From Tubiluchus corallicola (lineage: Eukaryota; Priapulida; Priapulimorpha; Priapulimorphida; Tubiluchidae), in assembly GCA_030141605.1 (NCBI GenBank), contig JAQGDQ010000004.1:124001-188000 (forward strand): 64,000 nt of DNA, in the 5' to 3' direction. The translations under genes were made by a program, and so were the position numbers. The first letter of the stretch is position 1; each line of letters opens with the position of its first letter. The notes below the pieces were generated by a model, which saw only the letters and a program-made list of their open reading frames with translations, was not told the DNA's origin and searched no databases. Positions 38,801 through 49,678 of this stretch are shown here, in pieces.

Positions 38801-41800
38801 GTCCGTTCCATAATCTATCTGCAACATTTTTCGTACATTTGGTAATTGGCGTTGCCAAGGCACAGCAAAATTTGGTAGAATCATCATATTAGAAATGCCG
38901 TGTTCCTGAGTGAAGGAGAACAAAAATAAATGTCACTAAATGACTCTGTAAGCAACAATTTTTAATAAGTAGAGATTGCTAATGCTGAAAACCCACCAGA
39001 CAAGCAAAAAAGTTCGTGTTTATTGGGTTACTTACACAGTAACTTTATAAACAAGTTTATTATAATCTGCGTTCACTGAGACGTTGTCCCGGTTCTCCTT
39101 CTTATTGTTGGTCGTGCAATAAATTTTTATCAATTTTTAATATTGTAACGTCACAATAGATTTACTTCGTATTCAAAATTTTTGTAAAAATAACGGACCC
39201 ATGATAATGGCAAATGATATTCTAACTGATTTACTCTCGAAAAAATGGATTCATGACACCAGTCAATATCATTCTAAATGACATATCCAGGCAACTGGTC
39301 AGAAAAAACTCGAGAAGCAAGTAATCAATGCTTTACATTCCGAACTAGTTATAGTCTAACTACTTAGGCTACATGGTAAGAGGACAAAATCTGAAGTTTT
39401 CAAATTCTACATCTAATAGTTCTATATCTAATAGTTCTATATATCTAATAGTTTAATAGCCTTTAATAGTTTTCAAGATTTAGTTAACAAGTTTGTAAGG
39501 TTGTGTACGTGTGCTCGTCGCGCGCTTGTGAGAGGATAATACCTGCGTGCGTGAGTGCATGCGCATATATCTGCATTTGTGTGCACTGATTTATAAATTA
39601 TTCTTGTAGTCGCGTAATTTCAAGGCTAAATGTCAAACGTAAGGGCTATACAGAGGATCTGGGTTCGAATCCCGCTGAAGACATTTTTCGCTTTTTAGAT
39701 TTATTTCACTAGCATGCAGTTAAACATTTATCAAAAAATTAAATTATCTTATCTTAATAGCGTTTTTAACTGTCATTAACATGTTTGAATAAATGCTTTT
39801 TCCTCATGCTTAATAGTAAAGTAACAAACAACATTACACATAGAAGCCGTTCAAGTTGAGGCAAACTTGACTGCATTGATTTAATATTTATTAGATTCAG
39901 TCTGCATTTGTGTGCACTGATTTATAAACTATTCTTGTAGTCGCGTATTTTCAAGGCTAAGTGTCAAACATAAGGGTTATGCAGAGGATCTGGGTTCGAA
40001 TCCCGCTGAAGACATTTTTCGCTTTTTAGATTTATTTCACTAGCATGCAGTTAAACATTTATCAAAAAATTAAATTATCTTATCTTAATAGCGTTTTTAA
40101 CTGTCATTAACATGTTTGAATAAATGCTTTTTCCTCATGCTTAATAGTAAAGTAACAAACAACATTACACATAGAAGCTGTTCAAGTTGAGGCAAAGTTG
40201 ACTGCATTGATTTAATATTTATCAGATTCAGTTTCTCAGAAATTTCTGACATTTCTTAGCACAAACGCGTGAAACAGTGGTTAACGTGTCGTAGAAATTA
40301 AACATGAAATATGCATTTCAAGATGGTTTATATACTAAATCAATTTGCAGTAATGAGATTGCTAATTCAAGCTTCTGAAATTCAATTATGCTGAAACGTT
40401 AAGGACGGCTATACACTCTACTAAGAGAGATTACGATTTTAACCAAGTCGCTTTTGAATAGTGCTGCTGTGATGGCTCAAGCTCCAAGTCTTACACTTGC
40501 AATGCAACTGATTATAAAAAATAGCTTTACGCTCTAATGCTGTACTTAGAAGAAGTTATTTTTCAGATATTACAAGAAGTAGTGTTTGATGTTAATCTTG
40601 GCAAGTTTTGTGTAGTTGCTGCAAGAAAAAACAAATTTCACCGTACATGCAGAGTTATCATTTATGTAACAAAGAAAGAAACTTTATATAAACTTGTCAT
40701 CTCAACGAATGACAAGCGCCGTCTTCTACAAATTTTTTTTTGCGGTGACAGACCTTATCATAACTTTAAAGGAAATGCCCTTTGGCATTTCTAAAAATTG
40801 AGCATTAATTGTATTACAAACATTTATTCCAAAACAAACAGGTTTTAAAAAATTATGTGGTAAAAATAACTGATACTGGTATTTCAGTAACTGAAAATAT
40901 CTATTGTAATCATTGTTGTAAAAACCACTTACCCGTAAAGTGCAGTGATGATAAAACAAGATTTGCTAAAAAAATAATTAAGCCATCTTTGTGGACACGG
41001 TTGTTACAGCTTTGAGCTTTGCTGTAATTATGCCAGTACGAGCGCATGCTCGAGAAAAAGTTGCTTCCTCAATTTCAGTGTTTCGTAATATGTATTAAGC
41101 AAGCCTTTATATTTGTTTCCATACAATTTTTGGTGATTTTTGGTGTTTACAAATATAGAACCGATTCGCGTTAATTATTGTGTCGTACATTTTTCGATAG
41201 TTTTTCAAAGATTTGTTTAAATTATTCCGCTTAACGTTTTCCTAACAATTAAGTCGGAAGGCAGTTCTAGCTTTCTACGCAATTTCGCAAGGAAACTATT
41301 TTTCTTTCTAAAATTAAAAAGACATTGCACCGCATTACAAGGAAATATTATCACTCAGCGTTTTACAACAATTGTAGATGAGCTGTAACCAGAAATTAAG
41401 CTGGCGATTTGGATTTTATTCAAATATCAAATGTAATCACGTATTAGAGTGCACCATCATTGCCGTAATGAGTGTTTCGTCAGGCAGTAAATGAATTTTT
41501 TTCGTACAGTTCGCCCTAATCAAGGCTAGTGGCCACTTGTTAAGGTATATTATATAACAAAAGGCTCATTATGTAATATGGAAGGATTATGAAATAAAAA
41601 GTGTAACAATTTCCTATCTTTATGTAACAATCATTATGCAACAACTTTTGTATCACTAAAACAATCATTTTGTAACAGCCTATAATAGGATTGATCGCAA
41701 TTTGTTACACGGTCTGAATATGACTTAGTTATTGGACTTTGTTATTTTCTTTCTGTTCTACCTGTGTCTGGCTCTGGCTTGGTTTGGTCTGATTCGTGGC

Positions 41801-44800
41801 TAGTTGACTGGTTCGGTCTGGCGTTTTGTCTGTTTGAGGTCTGATCTGTCAGAGCTAAATACATTACATATTTCATACTATTTTTTGAGTTTTGATTCTA
41901 CATAAGAAGGTGCAAAAAAGCATATGGTTGATAATTGTAGTGTAACCTTGACTGGCCATTATAGCTTTTTGTCTTCTCGTGGATGACAATGATTGTCATG
42001 TTGAAATAGCATATAGCCTAGGATACTTGCTGAACATACGTCGAACGTTTGTCTGAAGCAATTCCAAACCATGACGTAAAAAATTAGTCCATTTTGCAGT
42101 TCTTACTTGAGAACCATATTTATAGGTATTGGTCCACCTTTTTCACATAGACCAGGAATAAAAAGGTCCCACTATCAGACCAGACCCAGCCAACCAGACT
42201 TGTGACAGATGACACCTTAGGTCAGATCAAACAAATCAGTCCCCCGACAAACTAGCCACAGAGTAGATATCTAACATCAGACGTACAGACCAGAGAAAGC
42301 CAAACTCAGATTGTAGAAAAGAAAGAAACCGATCTAGTCCAGTAAGATCACGACCAACCCTACTTTGGTCTGTTACATAATGACATATTGTTACACGATG
42401 ACGAATTTTGCGATTTATTACACAATGCAGAACGTTTTGCTACACAATGCTGCATTGTGACGTAATGACACTTTTGTTACATAATGAACGTTAAGACTAC
42501 TCAAGTAAGGTTAGTGACTTCTTTAGGAACTGGAAAAATGAACAAATGTTCAGAAACATAGAATTTTCGTAATTAATTTGCTAGTGATAAATAGCTGTTG
42601 ATGTTCTTTTTAGAGGAGCTGATATTGATGCAACGATTTAGGATCGCGAACGAGTTATTGAACCAAGTGAATGAATTCGTAACTCAATAAATGAGTTAGT
42701 ACCTCACGGGGATGAGTTAGCAGCACATAGGAGTGAGTTAAAACACGGAGGTTAAACACTTTTTAATGTCGCGTTAGCACATCGAAGTTTACACACGCAG
42801 CTCTTTTTCATGCCTTAGTTTCAGAACGTTTGTTTTCTACAGGATCTGGTAACGAAAGTGCAAATGGAAAAGACGATTCCAGAAGGGCCAGCTCGAGGGG
42901 TCTCATTCCAAAAGCCAAGATCAAAACAATTAAAATGACATTTGTTATAGTGTTCGGTAAGTGTCACAATTATAAGACAGTGAAAAATAATTAATTTGTT
43001 TAAATCAATTTTTCGCCACTGAAACGAAACTACGTGCAAGATTTGCAACAAACTTGTTGACTAGCCAAATAGTTCCTGCAAGTTCTCTCGATTTGACTAA
43101 TCCTAGACACTTGTCAATAATTCGAAAGAACGCTGCTATACAGCACATGAATAGCACGGGCAAGCATTACTCTTTCTAATCCTTGTTCTGACAGTCTTCT
43201 AGCAGCTAAAGTTTGTCAAAGAATAAGCATCGTTCTTTATTTGCATTCAAAGTTTTATCAAAGACGTGTCTCTTAGAGTGAATGGTTAGATGCTGAATTT
43301 CAATGAGACTTCGGTCTATAGTGGCTATTATGATCTCTCAGTGAGCTGACTCGTTAGCTTGTACTCTTCATTGTGTTTGTTCTGCTAACATGCCCCGCAC
43401 GCGATCTCTGTAACGTTTGCATTTCACTCAGAATTCTCAAAATTTCCACTTACTGAGAGTTTCACTCGTGATGGCTTCTTCTTGGTTCACAATGCGTGCA
43501 TTGCTTAAATTATTCCAGATAACTTTGTATTCTCTCAGGCAGTTTGTAAAATTCAAGTAGATGGTTGATTAGCTCTAGCCTCTAAGGTTAGGTATTACAA
43601 TCTATGACGGAATTGCTTAATACAAAATCTAAATTTTCCTTTTAACGTTCAAGGTTGCGTCATTATGTTGCTGCCCTTTCCACTGTCATTGGTAGCATAG
43701 GTTATAGTTAAGTAGTTAAATAAAAATGCAGTTAATTACTTTATTAATTAATGTTATGTGATCCCTAAAAGAAATATTTCAGAATGCAGCATACAACGTA
43801 CATTAAGGCGTACAGCACACAGCTTAAAAACAGTGCTGTATAGAAAAAATATGCTGTTCAAATCAGAAAGAAACGCGGTTGAGCGCTAAGCCACATAGCA
43901 ACAGGTTATGGCGTAACATTGTATTATTGACATGCTTACAGCATTAATGTTAGTGCACTGTTTCTTTTAAAATGCCCCTGTACATGTAGTAGCTAGGTAA
44001 AATATATGAAAAAATTTTGTTGCATGTATGCTTGTTGCTTGAGGGACCCTGGTGGCCAAAAATCAATAAATGACCATACACAATGTATTATAATTCCACA
44101 TTTTCTCTAAGAATTCCCTTCGTTGCAATCTTCATGTTCACTCGTACATCGTGTGAGCAGAGCAGCTTAATTTAGCGATAATGTGTGCAAGCACAGTAAC
44201 GTCTGTACGTTTTTCCAGCTTTCATCGTGTGTTGGAGTCCCTATTTTGTTTACGACTTACTGGATGTTTATGGACGTATACCACCAGGTGCAAACGTAGA
44301 CGTTGGAATGATACAGATTCTTGCACCGTTAAATAGTGCAGCAAATCCAATAATTTACTGCTTGTTCAGTACAAACATCTGCAGTAATTTGAGGTAAATT
44401 TTGACATATCATGTAATTTATTACCTTCTCGCATATTTTTATTTAGACAGACCGTGAATATTTAGTTATTTAATGTAGGCCTCGTCTTGTCTCTTGTTTC
44501 TTGGTTCTTCCTTCTTGTTTATTTGAACACAAGCAAAAGTTCGAGAAACGCCCACAAAAACGCTTTCTTTGATATGTTTAATGTTTATCGATTTATAAAA
44601 AATAGACGCTTCAGAGATAAATTTCCAATATCCTGTGATTAATTTCGGACTGCTGGAGTGCTATTAGATATTTGTGACCAGTTTTTTGTGGGGGTTTAAT
44701 AAGCTTGGTTTTTTGTTGCGTAGTCACTGCGCAACAAAACACCAAAAAAATGGAACTAGCTATTTAACTGTGAGTTGTGAAATAACTGATGCATGTTCCT

Positions 44801-45723
44801 TCTACATTTCGATGTAGATATTCGTTCCTATGGGTATCAACGAAAGAAGCAGTGATTTTTTGCTCAAGCATTACCTAAACCTTAAAATGTTTAGCTTTGT
44901 ATAAGGTGATTTTTAAGTTTTAGCTAAAGCATAATTTTCTATTGCTTTCTTTCCATGCCATCCTGTAGAAACCAATGCCTCCTCGGGATGGAAGATGGAT
45001 AACAGTAACGTAACTAAATAAGTTTGTCTTCCATGAATTAACTTGGATGAAAAACTACACTGTTATTTGAGCGTTAAAACAAAATTTGAAAAATATAGGC
45101 CGTAGAATTTGTCTGCCCATATAAGTTAGAGTAGTACATTTTGTTTAAATAGTAGTGTTTGCAACTAGGTACTTTGAAATGCATTGAAGAGCGTATGTGA
45201 CGTGGATGAGCACAAATAATAAATAAAAAATCAACAGTTTGTTAATAGGTTTTGGGGTTATCTAAAAGTACAAATGAAGAAAAAACGCGTAAAAATTGTC
45301 CTAAGATAATCGCAAATTGTTTAAGTTAGACCAGCTGAACTGATAATTCTTTGGTACCAGATTAGATTTTATTTAAACAGTGATCTCCAATGTAGATAGC
45401 ATTGTATGCATTAGTTGCAATTTCATGAACTTGATATACAATTCTGCATTTTTTGCAGAAAAATTTGGCTATTTAACTTGATAGCAGAGAAGTTTTGCTT
45501 TGCCTGTTGTCCAACGGATGAGGGCATTGGTAGACGATCAAGCACCCATACTGATTACACAACCGTCGGATCAGAGGGAGACAGTGTGCGTATCTCGCGC
45601 AGCAGTGGCAAAAATGCTGCCAAATCCAGTCTCTCGTACCATAATCACGAGTACAAAGATGATGTAGCGGGAAAATCAGATGGACCACTGATAGAAAATG
45701 ACAATGTTCAGTCTACGCTTTAG
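32696..45723 (+). CDS. Neuropeptide S / CCAP receptor-like class A GPCR
   Basis: Seven exons join in frame: 32696-32828, 34825-34928, 37762-37855, 38214-38558, 42843-42956, 44219-44393, 45459-45723, giving 409 residues from TM1 to TAG. All introns are GT..AG. The protein has GN in TM1, LAIAD in TM2, the TM3 Cys (residue 72), DRY (96-98), an ECL2 Cys (156) able to pair with residue 72, CWSP in TM6 (268-271) and NPIIY in TM7 (306-310). The block [16 protein letters not shown] before TM6 and [17 protein letters not shown] in TM7 are typical of crustacean cardioactive peptide and neuropeptide S receptors, relatives of vasopressin receptors. It should bind a peptide at the plasma membrane and signal through a G protein; the ligand is unknown. 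The N-terminal exon(s) were not found. AATAAA follows the stop at 45741. Introns hold several mobile elements. Confidence 0.9.
34825..34928 (+). CDS. GPCR exon: TM2, ECL1 and start of TM3
   Basis: After TTTCAG the exon supplies the TM2 Asp and [14 protein letters not shown], the first extracellular loop, and [10 protein letters not shown] with the TM3 Cys expected to bond to ECL2. It ends in phase 0 at GTATAA. Confidence 0.9.
35484..37050. mobile_element. DNA transposon remnant with short terminal inverted repeats
   Basis: TTTCACAGTGAAGACGCACGG at the left end is answered by the reverse complement of TTTCACAGTGAGGACGCAAGG at the right end (about 37031-37050). The termini carry CAGTG, as in hAT or Chapaev-type elements, but flanking 8-bp or 4-bp duplications were not found. 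Inside are GC-richer palindromic bits near each end and a second, nested element. No transposase frame survives. It lies in the second intron found of the receptor gene. Confidence 0.55.
35932..36463. mobile_element. Nested pogo/Tigger-like element
   Basis: AGGGTAAAATGGGGGTAAT at about 35932 is mirrored by ATTACCCCATTTTACCCT at about 36446-36463, giving terminal inverted repeats of about 18 bp. A plus-strand frame near 36130-36230 reads [20 protein letters not shown], which resembles the psq-type helix-turn-helix start of pogo/Tigger transposases (a G..S...AA..Y pattern). The frame stops soon after and the element is only about 530 bp, so it is an internally deleted, non-autonomous copy. TA duplications are not clean. 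Confidence 0.6.
37762..37855 (+). CDS. GPCR exon: TM3 with DRY motif
   Basis: It encodes [20 protein letters not shown], which includes the DRY motif, and the start of the second intracellular loop. The acceptor is TTTTTTTAG and the donor GTAAGT, in phase 1. Confidence 0.92.
38214..38558 (+). CDS. GPCR exon: TM4, ECL2 and TM5
   Basis: This is the longest exon (345 nt). TM4 contains [11 protein letters not shown]2 contains GPQCYNKL with the conserved Cys, and TM5 spans [14 protein letters not shown] to VCTIW, followed by SKSKS of the third intracellular loop. It ends in phase 1 at GTAATT. Confidence 0.93.
38660..38735. repeat. (GTT)n/(ATT)n low-complexity tract
   Basis: Short runs of GTT and ATT triplets with CATT interruptions lie in the fourth intron found of the receptor gene. 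Confidence 0.9.
39570..40231 (+). repeat. 331-bp tandem duplication with a tRNA-type B box in each copy
   Basis: Two adjacent copies (39570-39900 and 39901-40231) are almost identical; I count roughly a dozen differences. Each contains GGTTCGAATCCCGC (about 39663 and 39994), a canonical RNA polymerase III B box as found in tRNA T arms. The T stem pairs at only four of five positions and no full cloverleaf forms. The unit could be a tRNA-related SINE or a fragment duplicated with it. It lies in the fourth intron found of the receptor gene. Confidence 0.85.
41566..42488. mobile_element. Large imperfect foldback element (TTATGTAACA-rich arms)
   Basis: The ends are CATTATGTAA (about 41568) and its inverse TTACATAATG (about 42478). 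Moving inward, both arms repeat TTATGTAACA-like motifs, then a TAACAG.C...TAGG.TTG block, a TTTCTTTCT.TTCTAC block, CT.TGGCT.GT.TGG motifs and a GTGGCTAGTT block, in matching order on opposite strands. Arms are about 300 bp or longer with moderate identity. No open frame spans the element. This is a non-autonomous foldback or MITE-like insertion in the fourth intron found of the receptor gene. Confidence 0.7.
42843..42956 (+). CDS. GPCR exon: third intracellular loop to TM6
   Basis: It begins with a polar stretch ([16 protein letters not shown]) holding a possible basophilic kinase site (RRAS), then the family block [14 protein letters not shown], then the start of TM6. The acceptor is TTTTCTACAG and the donor GTAAGT, in phase 1. 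Confidence 0.93.
44219..44393 (+). CDS. GPCR exon: TM6, ECL3 and TM7
   Basis: It encodes [18 protein letters not shown] of TM6, an extracellular loop IPPGANVDV, and TM7 with [14 protein letters not shown]. It ends in phase 2 (AG) at GTAAAT and the Arg codon is completed in the last exon. Confidence 0.94.
44711..44744. repeat. Short perfect-stem hairpin
   Basis: TTTTGTTGCG and CGCAACAAAA flank an eight-to-nine-base loop, giving a stem of about ten pairs inside the last receptor intron. It could be a stray inverted repeat. Confidence 0.6.
45459..45723 (+). CDS. GPCR last exon: cytoplasmic tail
   Basis: It encodes an 87-residue tail. A membrane-proximal FCFACC Cys cluster is a likely palmitoylation site, a Ser/Thr-rich middle could serve receptor phosphorylation, and the protein ends in STL, which fits a class I PDZ-binding motif (S/T-x-hydrophobic). 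TAG is at 45721. Confidence 0.88.
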
Positions 45724-45740
45724 TAACGTTTTGTTACACA

Positions 45741-45746
45741 AATAAA
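45741..45746 (+). promoter_or_regulatory. Candidate polyadenylation signal of the receptor gene
   Basis: AATAAA lies 18 nt after the stop codon. That would give an unusually short 3' untranslated region, so a more distal site may be used. Confidence 0.4.
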
Positions 45747-45749
45747 AAA

Positions 45750-46870
45750 CAGTTCCACCAACAAACCGTTATCTGACAAACTGTTTGGGGCAGCAAATCC
45801 CACCAGAAATGGGGCTAAAAACGCAGGCGTTAGTATTTTAGTTATTTGCAAATAGCTTGATATTAAACTCCTTGAGCGGGACAGTTAACTTGTTCGAGCT
45901 TCTTTTGAACATATAGGTCCAGCGCGCGTTTCTTGCTCAACTAGTCAATTGGTGACATTGCTAAATATAATTTCACCCCCCACATCCGCGAGGTCCCAGC
46001 TACATACTACACAGTATACAGAACACAGCTTAAATTTCTGATATGAAGTTAATTCAAAATAAAATGCAGAATCTTGTGATAAAGTTTTAATACAACATTT
46101 AACAAGGCAATAAATTGTACCAGAAGAGGGGCACCAGCTGACAATGTTTCAGTTTTCTAGCCAGTGATGGTGCCACATTAATTGCAAAATTAATCACGCC
46201 AACCTGTTCATAAATATTTGTGACCTATCTTCCTAACATGACCGAATTTGCAGATAGTGAAGCCTTTTAGATGCTGAAACATCAGCAATTTGTAATTATA
46301 TGTCATAGCTGTCACAGGTCTGATAATAGCGTACATACGGCATGTGTCTAGTGCTTGCTAAACTATATGTACATATATATGGATACGTTTTATTAATAAA
46401 AAAAATTCCACAGTTAAAACAAGGAAAAGGGCATGACGTTTCGAACCACTGCTGTAGTTTATCATAAGGTCAAAAACAGAACTCTTTCTCTCTCTCTCAG
46501 CTCCTGAGATTGCAGTCGGTGATTGGGTTTTCCCTTCTATTGTGTTGTGCCTCTGGGATTTTGTGTGATTGTATCCTTGTTGAATTGCAGTATTTTATGT
46601 ATAAATAAAGTTGTTATTTTTCTTCTTTCTTTCTTTGGAACGGTTTGAAACGTCGCGCGTTTTCTTTGTTTCAGTTGTGTGTTTTTTAATTTGTCGCTGT
46701 TCTTGTTATTAAGAATTAAATTTGCGTTGTCGGTGCGCTTGCTTGTTTTTAAAGAAATCATTTAAGTGCTTAAACATAATGCCTACAATAGACGTACCTG
46801 GTATAACTACATAAACTTAGTGAGTACAAAGAAATAACGACTATCATAAACTTTACTAAGCTTGCGTTCT
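45750..46870. other. Intergenic DNA, no gene recognised
   Basis: It lies downstream of the receptor gene. A (TC)n-like stretch near 46482-46500 and a 74-codon Lys/Thr/Arg-rich minus-strand frame (46537-46761) were noted; the frame reads as chance translation of a T-rich strand. Confidence 0.5.
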
Positions 46871-46873
46871 AGT

Positions 46874-47514
46874 GATACACCAAAGCGTCCATCTATCCGC
46901 TTCATTTACTGGCTTCCAGTATCTAGCGTTCACTGGGTAATAAGTCAAAATCAAAATATCCGTTCTCTATGTTTTTCGCAGAAAAACAAAATGGGTGACA
47001 TTTATTTAATCAATGCTTTCTCTTTTTTGCGTTATTTATTTGTATAGTAATTCGCAGACCCATTCATCATTGGCTGGTTGCGGAACTGACGCTGGACGCC
47101 AGATTATTAAAAATATGAAAAGCTTCCAGCATCCCCTTCCAAATCTTTGATTTCATCACCCATTAAAGCCTATGATATATCTAAGCGTTCAGGGTCTGGC
47201 GTCCTCGTCCGGCGTCTGCGAGCGAGAAAGAATGTATAATTGTCACTGGGTGATGAAACCAAAGGATGCTAGAAGCTTTCCCTATTTTTGAGCGCTTGGC
47301 GTGCAGTGTCAGTTCCTCAACCAGTCAATGACGACTAGGCTGCGAATTATTATGCGAATAAATAATGTCGAAAAAAGAAGGTATTGAAAAATAAATTTGA
47401 TATCGTCCATTTTGTCCTTCTCCGAAAAACATACAGACTCTTTGATGTTAATTGTTTGTTGTGAACGCTAGCGGCTGGAAGCCAGCAGCCAGGCGCTGCA
47501 CGTTTTGGTGTATC
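46874..47514. mobile_element. Large imperfect palindrome / foldback element
   Basis: Starting from GATACACCAAA at 46874 and GGTGTATC ending at 47514, the two halves are inverted copies of each other with arms of about 290 bp and a centre near 47195. Shared landmarks in order are GGCTTCCAG, CTAGCGTTCAC, ATGTTTTTCG, ACAAAATGG, TAATTCGCAG, GGAACTGAC, CTTC.AGCATCC and TTTCATCACCCA. Peptides translated from each arm on opposite strands are also alike (SDTPKR...YLF in both), which confirms the alignment. Coding function is unlikely. It is probably a non-autonomous foldback transposon. Confidence 0.8.
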
Positions 47515-47519
47515 AGACA

Positions 47520-49678
47520 GAAAATGTTTCAATGTGCTTTTACATATTCATCTGTGTTTTTAAGTCACGTAATCACAAAACCTGTTCTCCAATTAAAAAG
47601 TATAATTGTCGCCATAGACATTTTCATTTCAACATAGTATTGGCGGTGGTGTTCTGATATTTATCTTGGTTTTTAAAGCATGTTTTCTTTGTCGCAAGAT
47701 GAAGGCTCAGTTAAAAACACTCGAGTGTAAACTGAAGTAAAGCTGCTTTTCTCAAAACAAGAATTAAGAAAAGTGACATTGGAATACAGACTCTTTAAGT
47801 TTAACAGCAGCTAAAGAAGTTGATGGATCAGTCTGTCAGCTGATTTAATTGATACGCTTAATTTCCTCTTTGATCTTATTGCAGTTCGATTTTAACTCAT
47901 TAGATAAACCAATTAATTGCTATTAATCCGCATTTGGAAGTATGTGTAGTCTCGTGTACAAATTTTGTCTTATATTTTCTCATTGCATGTTTTTTAATGT
48001 TTTGCCATCTGTAGCACTAACCTCTTTTGACGATCCTGGTTAATTAAATGTTACATGTATCGATAATCTTATTCTTATGTCATCCCACATTACCACCTTT
48101 GACGCTTGAACTCATCTTATAAGAAATTAACGCCGTCTGACAATTAAGTTAAAACGTAAACGCTTCGGGTTGTAACTATTTATGTAAATTATTAATGTGC
48201 ATAGTAGAGTAAATAATTTTAATGTGTAATATATAAAATACTGGAATGTATTAATGAAAATTATCAAACGAATACATCTCAATCACTAAGTTTTGAATGT
48301 TCATTTGCTTTTTATTTGTTTGTGATGTTGCAAGGTTCGTTTAGCTTTTGTAAAAATCTCTTACGGCTATTGTACTTCTGGATGTCAATGATGCAGTATT
48401 AAATATTAAATTTTGACAATGCACTACAACAATGAAATTGAAACAATATCATAAGTTACACTCCAGAATTTGACGACTTGTTACCACCTTGGGTGCAAAA
48501 CTGCAATGTTCTAAAGGAATCCTAAACGAGTGACACTGCAGAAGCCTGCATGCACTTCCCTTGGAAAAAGGCATTCAGTACAATATTCTTTATTTAGGCC
48601 ATGCAAATGATTGATATTCCAGTGCAGTTAAAGGTTAATAATCGTGAGCTTTGCATATGGTGCATAAATAATTACAGTACACTTTTAAAGCTTTTTCTTA
48701 CGTGGCACTGGTAATAAAGCTGAACACATGCATTTACATGTGTTTCATGCAGAAGTAAAATTTCTTAGCTTTTGGACGGTTTTCAAAAACCTCGAAAATG
48801 TAAATGAAGCACCAGCTTTTTGACCCGACATAGAGGAATGATGCTAGCTAGCCTTTGCCAGCCCAGATTAAATGTTGTTTCTCCGAGGCTCACTATTTAA
48901 TATTTCTACAATTCAATGCTTTTACTTTGAGACTTGCATCCAGCGATGTTTACTTTATATTAATACAATCTATATAATACCTTCCATCAACATATACAGC
49001 TGGAGGAAATAAGCAACAATTTTCTCAGCCATCATTCATCCAATTAATAACCAGATTCAGCAGCATCTTACTACCATAGCCAAACACACACCTCAGCTAT
49101 TTTATTTTCAGTGCAACACAATGGTAATAAGCGATCAAATTGTTGTGTCTAATTAATTAATTCATTGCCAGAAGTATAACAAGATTACAAGTTCAAACAA
49201 AGAACACATCCAGTTCTCAAAATGTAAAAAGAATCTTAATTATGCCTACACTTATTTAGCCCATATACATATTGCACATTATTATTAAAATTGGACACTA
49301 TAGTTCTACAAGTACTTTTAAAATATTAAACTAACAACAAGGAATATAAAAGTTGTGCAAAAAAAATAAAATGCACTATTTTTAATATTTTTATAAAATA
49401 AATATGATGCACGACTTCTTAATTACAGTTTTGGCAGTGTAAGCCTATAAAATCAGTCACAAACATCATTTAAATTTAGTTACTGGTGTCAATAAGCACC
49501 AAACAAGGAAATGTTAGAACTTCATTAAAAATGTTTAAACTGCCCCGACTTGACGTCTTTTGTGTGACTGTGCCCAAAAATTATGAACATATGTACAAAT
49601 GTAGTTGAAAGAAACAACTGGCTGAATTTAAAAAGGTTTTAGCTAGTAATTAATACTTAAATAAATACTTAGATAAAA
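47520..49678. other. Intergenic DNA, no gene recognised
   Basis: AT-rich DNA between the palindrome and the 3' end of the Ly6 gene. Its right part should hold the Ly6 3' untranslated region, but no clear AATAAA was seen near the stop. Confidence 0.5.

Noticed and set aside
43850-43920. A-box-like TGGCTTAGCGC on the minus strand
   Set aside because: No B box at the proper distance.
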